This document shows positions 52,911 to 63,700 of a stretch of 64,000 bases of DNA, piece by piece. The notes beneath the pieces were generated by a model. It did no database searches, was not told where the DNA came from, and saw only the letters and a program-made list of their open reading frames with translations. A program made the translations under genes and the position numbers. Origin of the DNA: Acanthaster planci (lineage: Eukaryota > Echinodermata > Asteroidea > Valvatida > Acanthasteridae). How positions within the stretch are numbered: position 1 is the first letter of the stretch; each line of letters begins with the position of its first letter. The DNA lies in assembly GCF_001949145.1 (NCBI RefSeq), contig NW_019091478.1, positions 674,408 through 738,407 on the forward strand, given 5' to 3'.

Positions 52911-54224
52911 AAGAGTGATTCTGAGAATTCCTAAAGGCTGAACTTCAAAAGAAAATGCATTGCAGTGATATCGGGAAAAATATTGAGGGGAGGAGTGGCT
53001 CATTAGGGGAAAATGACCCTTCTTGTACCAAGGCTTCATTACATTTAAAATTAATGCTATTCATCGAGACAAAAAGAGAAGTGTTTGTTTTGTCCAGTGT
53101 CCTGTCGTTGATATTAGCTATTCCAGAGGGTAGTCGTGCAATATGGTAAATGTAATATGAATTTTTTATTACTGTTTGCATTCTCTTGAGAAATTAATAC
53201 TTTGATTTGTCAACCCCATACCGTCGTGCATATGTTCCCGGCAACCACCGTTAACCTTTTCAAGAATTCACAACCGTTCTTTTGTTGAAAGAGGGGAAAA
53301 CGGCCGTATATCCAGCAGCGAAAACGTCTTCAAATCCTAAGTAAATCACAATCTTGGAGACCACATCAGAACACATCAAACATTTATCGGCAAGGCCCAG
53401 GGGCCTGGAGACGGCAGACACGCAGACTCGCGTACCGGGTGTTGAGTGCGGTGGAAACCTCGGCAGAAAGTGCTCCTCGGTGCACTCAGCTCGGTCATTA
53501 TTATGCCGTGAATCACATGATTCTTAGGGAATTATGATTTAGTTCCGACAATGCAAGCACCCCCCCCCAATTTTTTCATTCCTTTGCTGTGGTTACGATA
53601 TGAATTTTTTTCTTTCGTCTATACATGTATTTGAGTCAGCTTTCAACATCGCCAGGTTGTTCATATTGATTTCTTAAATATATTTACCGCAGTTTTACCC
53701 CAGCACGGACTCGTGCTCACTGAGTACAAAAAAAAAATAAAAATCTTCAGGAGACTATCCAGCCCAGAAATCTTGGTTGAACTATGTATTTGTTAAAATG
53801 TCTCCAAAATCAAAAATAAGAAGCGCACAGTTGACCAAAACGTGTGCTTGTCGGTTGACTTTTCAAAATGTCACGTGTCAGAATTGACATCTTTTTTTCG
53901 ACTGCGATTTGTTTTCATTATTTGTTTAAAAAAACATCGTACTTGGACCATTGTGACGTGCTCTCACAAGCAAAACATCATAAAAGTCAAAATAACATGA
54001 ATGTTGCTAGGGGCAGAAATCTCGATAATTGCACTTTGCATTTTCACGAAGAGACACAAATTTGACTGTCCCTCTAAACATAATTATTGCCAAAAAGAAG
54101 TACAACAGATTTTCGTTTGCACGAAGAGACACGCACCATTTACATTTGCAGCTATGCGCACGTAGAAAGATGCGTGCCTCTGCTCTGTGGAAGAAATATT
54201 ATAAAACAGAAGGGCGTCATAGTA

Positions 54225-54760
54225 CGAAAGCCCTGTAGTGCCATCAAGGATATATTTTCAAAAACTGCAATATTTTTTTCGAAGTCAGTGTTAAGGACGT
54301 CTTTTCCGACTTTCTTTTTCAAATTTCGTTTGTTCGAGACATGCATTCATTGTTCTATTTTGGTAACAAATCGTTTTACGAGATACATTTTTGGATGAAG
54401 TTTATTTTTTGGATGAAAGTTGTTTTTTCCAAGTTAATTTTTAGAAGACATACATTGACAGGTTTGGACATATTTTTGTAAAACAAACTTAAAAAACATA
54501 ACTATAACAACGAACTTTAAAAACTCCCCTAAAAACGAACTTTAAAAATATATCTTGTGAAAAGATTTGTTTCCCAAAATAGAAACAACGTTTCTGTAAT
54601 TAGATCTTACTTGAAAGAACTGGAGAATGTATATCTAGAACAAACGTTGGAAAATACATCTCGAATAAGTGAAGTTGAAAAAATATACTTCATGAAAACG
54701 AACTTGGGAAAAACCTTCACTTTTTGAAAATGAATACTTGATGGCACTCCAGGGCTTTCG
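54225..54760. mobile_element. 536-bp fold-back DNA element with TA target-site duplication
   Basis: The element starts CGAAAGCCCTGTAGTGCCAT and ends with the reverse complement of CGAAAGCCCTGGAGTGCCAT. Both ends are flanked by TA (54223-54224 and 54761-54762), the expected duplication of Tc1/mariner-like transposition. The TIR extends at least 40 bases (to ATTTTCAAAAA). The AT-rich interior continues as an imperfect palindrome. There is no transposase ORF, so it is non-autonomous. Confidence 0.8.
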
Positions 54761-55964
54761 TATCACAAGACATTTTTGTATTTTTCGTTTTCACGAATGG
54801 ACGTGCATTCTACCAACTGATTTCGGCTATTTTTCCTCTGTGTTCATTGTAATTGCTGGGTTCACGTATAAGTTTATCTCTCAAAGAATCATTTAAGGGG
54901 TTTTTACTGCATGCAGGTGTTTCAAATTAGTATGTTTTGCAGCTTTACAATAGGAGAAACCTCTCAGGCGATTATCTCGAAAACCTTTTTTTTTTGGTTC
55001 AAAATCCACAGCGTCTCTTCGTGGAACCGTGACGGTCTGCAACTTCGGTGACACCTGCGTTTGCGGGATGCATTCCCTCACTTTACACGACCAATCATAA
55101 AAGCCATTAATAAATGAAAGAGTTCTTCACTTTTTTTTTCAGTTTCTGTTGGTGTTGTAGTTGAGGCCACCCTGCAAGTCGAAGTCCAGATTCAAGTTAG
55201 AAAAGGTGTTTAAAAAAAAATTCTGCGTTACTCTGTGCGTACAGCCGGTTCACCCCTCTTGTTGAAAAAGGTGTCTGCCCCAAGCAAAATATGCACTGGG
55301 GTTTCATAACATAAGTCAGAGAACAAATAATTTTCAAAGAGTTTCGTCGGTATATAGAATGACTTTTGATAACTTCATAACCAAGGACATAAGCAGTCGC
55401 TTGGTAACTATTTTGCACCGATTAATAGACCTGTTCTCGAAAGTCCTTACAGCGTGCTCTACATGTTAGACTGACTGTCTGTACTGACGTGTTTATAGAA
55501 AGAAAAATAAATATATTGAAATTGAAAAACAATTTATAAGATATCAAAGGTGACAATGGGAATAGTTAGTAAGTTGTACTCATGCGCGCATAGCTATTTC
55601 CAGTTGGACGCACTCTAACAACTTTCGTGGACTCAATCGGTACTTTCAACCGTCTGCGATGCGCCATATCAATCGATCCTGTACATAAACTTCAAATGTA
55701 TTTTCCCTTTTTGAAACAAGAATCCCAGCCGCTAATAGAGGAGAGAAAATGCCGTCCACTGATGACAACGGGAATGAAAGAATTCGTACATGATCGAGGA
55801 GCACAAAGCATTATACATACTACACGAAGAGGAACAGGGCCTCCAAGTTTTTACCCTTTCACGTTGATGATTCAATCATTCATCCTGGAGTGATAGACGA
55901 CAGATGATTGTGCGACTGGTATGTCGACTGTATTTTCAATGGGACTTTCGACAGAGTTGTAACG

Positions 55965-56060
55965 AGTCACTCATTTTTGTGACTAAAGTCTAGTCGAATC
56001 ATTGTAACGCAGTGACTCGAGTCGAGTCATTGAAATGTAGAGTGACTCGAGTCACTGGCA
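55965..56060. repeat. GACTCGAGTC-rich palindromic repeat patch
   Basis: The patch contains TGACTCGAGTCGAGTCATT and GTGACTCGAGTCACTG plus partly decayed relatives (GAGTCACTCATTTTTGTGAC, GTCTAGTCGAATCATTG). It forms several overlapping short hairpins. It looks like a decayed satellite-like or simple repeat. Confidence 0.65.
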
Positions 56061-56412
56061 GCATTTCTCGAACGACTGCATCAGTCTGTGCGGACGTCTC
56101 CTTTCCCTGCCTGATGTTTTCCTTAGCTCAAACTTTTTATTGTGTCAGAACTCAACACCCAAACTAATGGAGTTGGACATTTTCTCAATTTAGATACCTG
56201 AAAGTATACAGAATGCAATAAACGGACTGAAAGTAGCGTTTCCTAAGTCTTCAAGTGTAAACATTTCAGTCACTATAGAAAGTATTCCATAAATGTGAGC
56301 AAGTTTCGGCTGATATTGTAATAAACATGGTGACAACGCGTTTAGAATATCAAATAACATGAACAGTTTGCTTTCTCTGTTTTGTTTATATATCCGTTTG
56401 TTTTCCACTGTT

Positions 56413-56431
56413 TTGTTTATTTATTTATTTA

Positions 56432-56463
<32 letters not shown>
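56413..56463. repeat. TTTA/ATT microsatellite
   Basis: A run of TTTA units passes directly into a run of ATT units. Confidence 0.95.
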
Positions 56464-57564
56464 GGGGGTTTGTGGGTGCTTTTCGTTTGTCCCCCGGTGA
56501 GCACTGTTTGGTTAACTTATGGACACTGCAAATCGATGTAATTCATTCGTACTGTAATTCATTCGCACTGCGCAGTCTGCTATAGTTGTCATATTAGGTG
56601 CTGTATCTCAAATCAATCGCTCCTATACAGCACTAATCTCATCCTTGGAGACATGCGGTGTTCCTAAAGTAGAATTGCTCTCTTGACGAATCCATAGATC
56701 ATCCCTGAGAGGACACTGCACCTCAGCTCGAAATTAAAAAGTATTGCTTTTTGCGTCTTTTAATCTTGGAACAGCGGCGCGGTCAAAGTGTCGTGATATT
56801 TCACGGGCTTTCAGGCTCCGACTCGAAGTAAATACTCTTTTACCCAGCAGTGGTTTCGTCATCTGATTATGCGGCTAAACCGATAGTCGCACCTTAGAAA
56901 GACGTTGTCAGATTTTACGCGGAATGGTCAAATTAACCAGAGTGAGATTGATTCTGTTCTTGAACAATACATTGCAGCTTACGTTCATGTACATAATTTA
57001 TTGTCTGGACTGGAACTTTTCTGAGATGTGCGGCCTCATTTAAAAAGAAAATGTGAAATTAAAGGTGATTGTCCCTGCTCTTCGGATGTGAGCGCTCGAT
57101 TGTTTTTAACCCTGCATTTTACATAGATATCCCATAAGACGACTGCAGCTCTGTTCCCGATTAAGTCTACGCGCATAGGCCTAACATAACAACGACAACA
57201 TTAATTTTCAGAGAACCAAAACAGAGATGAAATTACGTTTCTTGTTTCCATCTTTGTCGACAAGGGGAAATTTCTGTGTGTTTTGTGATGATTTAATCAT
57301 GATTACGTCTTTTTGAAACTTGTAGTTTCTTTAATCGCAATGTACCTCTTTTTAAGTACTAAGTTCCTATACTTCGTATTGAAAACTCTAAAATATATTT
57401 ATTTTCACAATGCATGCCGCATTATGTGTCACTGTGTAATATCAAGTATGTAGAAACGGTTTATGTGTCTATCCACTGTTCTCTTCCCACACCGCGATTA
57501 GAGCAATTCCTTGTGATTTATATGTGTACCTGCGACTGCATCTGAATCTGGTTTCTAGACCTAT

Positions 57565-58470
57565 GGCGCTAGGTTTGCAGTCCATTGGAAATTCGCAGAG
57601 ATGCGCAGACAGCAGACCTAGCCGTAGCTCTGGAAGCCGGCTTCGGACACGGCCTGAGCAAGACGGCCTTGATTAAAGCTGACCATATCGTCATGTCGCC
57701 CGGCGGATTACTAAGCGGCTAGAGTGATGCCTCGAAGACATGTAATTAATGAACCCGGCCGCAGGCCGGCAATTATTTCACAACGATATTGCCGTCGAAA
57801 TGGATGGACCGCATCGCGGAGACTAGAGATGGAAACAGAACGAACAGGGCAGGCGAACACGCTGAATAGACCAGGAATTGAACCGAGGTGCCCTGGGGTT
57901 TCAAACCCGGTATTAGGGTAGGCTGGTGACTTAGTTTCAATCGTAAATGGATCTGCTATCGAGTGGTTTGAGATGGGAACGTTGGCCTTTACAATCTAAG
58001 GCATTTATGTTGTCAAATTGGTTCCATTTTAACGACGAGCTCCATCAAAAGTTCAAAGGGTTTCATTTGTGAGTTAACTGAGTGAAGCGTTCATCGTTTC
58101 ACACATGTTGAAATCAGATCAAAATGAAACGTAATGCCAATTCAAAGTGGGAAGGAGCTAGTACCCCTTCCTAATAATTTTCATGACGTCATACCTGTTG
58201 TCACGTCGCATGTTAAGTGGTATAGCGTTGAGAGCCAAATTGATATATTTGGCTTGACAGATGCATCCATTATTTTTGGCACGTGCAAGTATCTCACGCG
58301 CATCGTTTTGACATCAATTTTAGTCCATAAGCGTCAGTGCATAGACGGAGTATAGTTGCACCCGAATGTGTTGTCTAGAGCTCGGCCTAGGTCTTCACTC
58401 CACTAGAAATACGTGGAGACGAGAAGAGCCGCAGCCCTGTAAGCCCGTTTTGGACACAGCCTAAGACTTG
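57565..58470. repeat. Diverged dispersed repeat present twice in direct orientation (57565-57662 and 58385-58470)
   Basis: Both copies share CCTAGGT or GCTAGGT, then TCCA.T.GAAAT, then AGCCG.AGC.CTG.AAGCC, ending GGACAC.GCCT.AG. They lie in intron 1, within about 1.1 kb of exon 1. The copies are about 75 percent alike by eye over the last 40 bases. Confidence 0.55.
58184..58191. promoter_or_regulatory. Perfect palindromic CRE (TGACGTCA) near exon 1
   Basis: ATGACGTCAT context, about 480 bases inside intron 1 from the exon 1 donor. CREB/ATF-family consensus. Functional use unknown. Confidence 0.4.
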
Positions 58471-58667
58471 TTTTCAGTCATGTATAAAACTGACAGAGGT
58501 GGTTACCGCAAATACATGTACTAGGCAATGAACCGTGAGCAGTTAACAGCTCGGCAGGTCGATCATAAATGCATCATCATTTTGGTCTTCAGATGAGGTT
58601 GCGATTGGTTTTGCTGCATTCTCATGTTTTTATTTCTTTAGACTGGGATTCCCCTTAACTAGCTTAC

Positions 58668-59585
58668 CTCTCCCGGGGATTCAATCCGAAGCGTCTGTCC
58701 GGTCTCGGCCACTCGCCCGACAAACCCTTCACCGGGTGAAAGCATAATTCCCCCGTCCTGCCAAGACACTCCCTTGCCCCCATTGTTAAACTCCCTCTCG
58801 TAGGCCAGCCGATGGGGTTTGCAGACCAGCATTTCCCGGCCCTTGGGCCCCTCGAGGAGGAACAGCGACGTCCGCTCACTGTTGACCAGGATCCCGACAT
58901 TGGTGGTGATCTTGTCGCGGAGACTGTCCAAATCCAGGTCGTGGGAGATGTCCTTGACCAAGGTAAGGAAGAACTGCCTCTCGTCCGTGGAGCGCAGCTC
59001 CAGCTTAGCCTCATTGGTGATGCTGGTCCGGTGCGGCAACCGCACCTTAGGCTCCAGCAGGAGGCTTAGCATGCTGATAGAGTGTCTCTCTGGTGGCACC
59101 GTGGAAGCACGTCTCAGCTGACCCCTCCTGCAGTTGCTTGGGTCCCGGGGTGAGGTGGGTCCAGTGTCTTGGTCCTGGTCCTCGTTATCCATACCAGCAG
59201 GGGACGGCGAGGCCCAGGTATTGAACAACGTTCTAGACCTGGCCTTTGCAAAGTCCTGCCTGAGGTACTGTCTCGAGCCGGATCGCGGCCTAATGGGATT
59301 AACTTCCTCGTTATTATTATCCGGTTTTTCCTCGCTCTGCGAGTTGGTGCGACTCTTGTTGTTGCTGAGTTGGGCGTACGTGACGCGTCGCTGAGTGGAC
59401 GGCGACAGGGCCGGCTTCAAGCCGAAGTTGTTAGGGCCCGAGCCGATCATCTCCCCCTTGTGCGATTCGATCCACTTTTGGACTAATTTCTTGGAGCCGT
59501 TCTTCAAGAAGTAGTCCTCAAACCATTCCTGGTTCTCCTGAAGCCAGACTTCCACCTGCTTGGAGGTCGGTGACGGAGCTGACAT
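58668..59585 (-). CDS. PDE11A: PDE11-type cyclic nucleotide phosphodiesterase, coding exon 1 (N-terminal tail and start of GAF-A)
   Basis: This exon encodes residues 1-306 of a phosphodiesterase of the PDE11 family, which hydrolyses cAMP and cGMP in the cytoplasm. The N-terminus (WFEDYFLKNG, VQKWIESH) matches the start of mammalian PDE11A4 (LFEDYLMRKG, VEKWLQRH). Residues 45-155 are low-complexity, rich in S, R, N and D. RRASTVPP at 158-165 matches the RKASSLPP segment of human PDE11A and is a PKA/PKG-type phosphosite consensus at S161. GAF-A begins near residue 203 (ERQFFLTLVKDISHDLDLDSL) and is cut at IESPGE. The chosen ATG at 59585-59583 has A at -3 and restores the family N-terminus. The frame stays open upstream to another ATG at 59693-59691 with poor context (T at -3), then a TGA at 59801-59799. 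The donor is GAG|GTAAGC, phase 0, with an immediate in-frame TAG in the intron. Family assignment is very secure; the exact start is likely. Confidence 0.96.
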
Positions 59586-60760
59586 GCTGTGGACAACTTC
59601 TCCCTCCTCAGTACCATACACCAGCCAGAGTAATCCAGACCACGCTGAGCGCAGCAGATGAACGGGCACGTCGAGACAACGGTACGCGCTCATCAAAATC
59701 CAGCGGGTCCCCCCAAAATGGTAACAGAAGACAGGCCGAGAGCGCTCGCGTGATAAGGGGAAGTGAATTGCTGAAAGCCCACCTAAGCTTGCCAAGGATC
59801 AACGCCAGCGACAGGTGATGCTAACAGGACCGATGTATTCTCCCAGTAAACACAACCTGTGGAGGTGTGTACTCCCACTTGCACCTCACGCGAAAAACAT
59901 ATCTTAATATCCGAAAATATGCGGAAATAATCAGCGTAAAGATGGCTAGCGGCGACCCGATGAAAGACAGGCCGGCACAATGTCATCAGTTGCCGATAGA
60001 GTCGACGAGCGGCCCGCGTCCCGACGTAGTCCCCAATATCTTCCGGGAAAGGCTCGTTAGCATTGCCCCAATGACGACTGGGTTGAAACGGTGGAAGCTG
60101 TGGACCGCCGAGCCAGCAGGCCGCAGCCCATAAACGATAATGTTGCGTGATGCGTTCGCCCCGTGGCTACACGACTCGGCAGCGGATGTGCTTGCATCTA
60201 CGTCGTCAACCCGTTGACGCGATAGTGCCTTTGTTCCCCCACTGGACTCGTCTCACACCGTCATCGTGCTACTCAGTGCTGTCATCTCCGCTCTATCCAT
60301 TAACTTGCTTGTGTCTCGCGTCTTGCGGCTTGATTTCCCCCTCTCTCCCGCTCTCTCTCTCCGTCTAACTCTACCGTACCGACCGGGTGCTAGAGAAGCG
60401 AATAAATACACATTACGGTTGGCAGGTGAATGGATGAAAGACGTGGGAACGTGCGCGTTGATATGACGCCAACAAAGCCCCGCCAGGCCGGGACCCGGGG
60501 ATTGTGAGTAATCATCGGTCACGCAGGGAACCACGCAGGAATCAGCCAATAGGGAGCCAGCACACTCTCATCGGCTCTGCACGCGCACCGCCGTTAGCTG
60601 CCGCTCTCGACAAGTACTTGATCGGTCTCTCCTCAAGTTTCCTCGAACGAAAAAGTCCCGCGGGAGGGATTGCGCTAATCCACGAGATTTCAGCACTGCT
60701 TCACGGCGTGATCTGTGTACAAACCACCAGTGATTTAGTGTTCGGTCACGTTGAAACTGT
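59586..60760 (-). promoter_or_regulatory. 5' flank of the PDE11 gene: probable 5' UTR and promoter, CpG-richer than surroundings
   Basis: The region upstream of the start codon is visibly richer in G, C and CpG than the introns. An Sp1-type GC box (CCCCGCC on the plus strand) is at 60478-60484 and a CCAAT box at 60546-60550. There is a CT-rich run at about 60342-60365. I see no convincing TATA box, which fits a CpG-type promoter. The transcription start is not determinable by eye. The in-frame open stretch 59586-59798 is probably 5' UTR, or a 36-residue N-terminal extension if the ATG at 59693 is used. Confidence 0.5.
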
Positions 60761-63700
60761 GGTGGCATGGCCGGCAGGCAGTCTCAACCGATGTGTCGAT
60801 AAAAGCTACTGCATAACTATGAACCTCCCCTGCCCTTTGTAACTTTCACTTAATCGACTCTTTGGGTGGCTGACTGTCAAATGTAACTCCGGAGGTGCAT
60901 TTGCATTTTGCTCGTGAAATAATGAATACTGTAAGGCATACAGTATAATTAATATCATCTATCCTTTTTCTTGGTCGTGAAATAGTAACAAGTTATTTGC
61001 ATCATTACAGACTGTGGTTAAGCCTCATACGTAATGTGCATCAAACTATACTGACAACCCTCACAGGCAAAAAAAAAAGTTTTTTGAGATATATGTACCA
61101 GCGACGCCATGTCAAAGCCCTTCCAAATTTCTTAAAATCCATCAACTTAACACTGAATATTGTTCCAGGTTCCTATAATCCGGGCGTCGGTATTCCAATA
61201 ATCGGCGTGAAACGTCTGTATCAATGAAAACTGTATAGGTTTTTATAACAACTAATATCTTTGACCCTGAAGAGCCAAGGGGTGGAATTCCCCTTAAACA
61301 TTTTTTTTCTAAAACAGCGAAGCAATCCATCCATGGTGACATTAGTGGACGACGACCGAGAATGAGTAAACATTTTGCAATTCGATCAGTCCCGTTTGGT
61401 TTGTGAAAAAGTAGAACGGTACCGTCTGGACTGGGACTACATCTTGTTGGAATCTTTAAAACGTGAGTTCTTTTTTAAATGCCAATCTTGCTTGCCTAAC
61501 GGTCATTTAGTGCTCCCCTTGCTTCCAAGGGTAGGCTAGGACTTGCCAAGTGGCACGGGACGGGGGTGGGGAACGAACACTCCAAAGGTCAGCCGACCAA
61601 GAGCATCACATGATTGTGTTTCACCGTCTATGACCCGCGCTATTATTTACACACTGCAGTATTTACGCGTGCATTGTGGGCCCAATTGTGGTGAAGTGGA
61701 AAAACAAGTATTTTAATTAACTGCTCTTGGGAAGCGACGGGCGTGGTGATGAAATAGGTAAAAGTGCCCTTTTCGTTTCAATGGCCAATTGGCTTAAAAC
61801 AACAACAACAACAAAATGTCCTGCCGGTTGATGGCGCTGGCTCATGTAACTCGCCGCTAACCTGGCGAGCTGCAGCATTGCGAACTCTAATTAAAATATC
61901 TGACATGGCATTGTTCTGCGTTTGAAAAGCAAGGTTGGTCGCTGCTCGGTAGCTGTTCTTCAAAGAACACGATAACACGGTGATATCGTCTGTATCGGCA
62001 CGTGGATGGCCTGCAGGGTTTTGTTTTATCCATCACAAAAATACAATGTATAGGTTTAAATAACACAATTACACTTTGAAAGCTCTTGTAAGATAATATA
62101 TGTGGGGTTTCTTAACACAATATCCAGTGTTTTAATTATCTATTTTCACCATCCTTTGCGTTTGTGATTTTTTTTTCGCCCGTCCTGATTTGGCACGCAA
62201 AAGACTTTGCAGTCCCGATTTTTTTCTATCGGGTCAATTCTCAAGCAGGTTGCATTCTGCATTGTGATATTTTAGTGGTTTGTATTTGTAAATATTGATG
62301 TTTGTCGTATTTGTCAATTTTACTTTTCGTTGTGAGTTTCTAACTATTTTATTAACTTGTAATGATCGCAGGGCCCCAATGGAAACCAGTTTGTAACTGT
62401 TTGGGCATGTCCTGGGTAAAGAAATGGAATAAATAAATAAATAAATTGTACAGCCCTTTGGCTTGTTATTGCATATCGCAGTCTTGAACAAGCCAGTGAC
62501 TGAATTATGGGTTCTTACGAAAATCCGCTCATTTGTCATTCAAAGCCGACGGATCACAGCGCAGCGTTGGACCCCGTGCCGCGAATACGTCTGCCCCAAT
62601 ACAAAAGTGTTGCTTTGCGCTGCGTTGCGTTGTGTTGAGTTTTTATACACATTCAAATCGTGGACCTATAACAATAGGGGACAATAGGGTCCACGGTTGC
62701 CGAAGAGTCCACGGTTGGAAAACGTGTACAAAACATTTGGGAGGTCTTCCGAAAAAAAAAGTTAAAGTGTGAACAAAAGAGGAACAATAGGGAGTCCACG
62801 ATTGAAGGCGTTTACACACTTGTGTGTGATAGTGATCCTTCACACCAGCTCCGATTGAAATGGAATGAGCGGGAAAGTTTTAATCCACGAGAATGGAGCA
62901 TCGAGTCTGTCCCTGAATGAAATTCTTCGGTATCCACCGCACGGCTGTGCAGCATTCGTTAATTGTTTTGCATACATCGCCTTAACACGCCCTCTTTGAG
63001 TGAAAGTTTCCGTTTTCCTTTCTCACTCCAACATGAACTCATTACACAGATCACGTGCCGAATGCATTCATTTTACAACAGATGTTCCTGGGTGCTTCGC
63101 AAATAGCTCTTGTTATTGAACAGCATATTTATTTTGTTTCGTCTTATTAGACGTATCAGCTTCACTTACGAGTTCATAAATTGCTTCAACTGAGGAATAA
63201 ACCCTCGATTTGCAGCTTTTGTCACTCAGTCTGCAACTTTTGCCTAGAGTTGCACTACACAGTATACATACTGTACATGTACTTAATCGTAGGTTGAGCC
63301 CGCGTGCATCCCGTTTGACCAAAAATGAGCCTCTGAAATGTTCTGTTTTCAATTTTCTTTGTGGTGTACGGGCACGTGATCTTTAATTCATCAATATGAA
63401 GTAAGCCTTTGGAAACCCATTAATGGTCACAGCACAACTCAGTTAAGAAGTTCTTTTCAAGGACATTTTTGGTTTTGTTTTGTTTTTTGTTAATTTCCTC
63501 CGAGTATTTGATGCAGTTGTCACCATTGTTATAAGGTACATTCACTCATACTTAGTAATTAATCGCCTCTATAACGCCGTAAATCTGCACTTGCTGCTCG
63601 AGACATTTACGAGGTATCTATCTGTGTTGTTGTGATGCACATGTACACATCTCCATACTGCCAGATGTCCGGTTTACGGTTATGAGCGCAAGGCGCCGCA

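Larger units (their letters stand above)
45503..58667 (-). other. Intron 1 of the PDE11 gene (13.2 kb)
   Basis: From GTAAGC at 58667 to CGGCAG at 45503. It differs from the other introns in having almost no TACATGTA repeats. It contains fold-back elements at 51781-51950 and 54225-54760, a spaced inverted repeat at 52125-52175/52858-52910, a GACTCGAGTC-rich patch at 55965-56060, an AT-rich microsatellite at 56413-56463, a diverged direct repeat at 57565-57662/58385-58470, and two perfect TGACGTCA sites. GC-richer islands occur at 46970-47560, 50510-51010 and 53390-53540 and might be enhancers or conserved elements, but nothing in the sequence proves that. Confidence 0.85.

Noticed and set aside
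57870-57920. B-box-like sequence GGTTCAATTCC on the minus strand
   Set aside because: No A box at the right spacing and no cloverleaf.
59586-59795. N-terminal extension starting at 59795
   Set aside because: The codon at 59795 is TTG, not ATG. The family N-terminus begins at the ATG at 59585.
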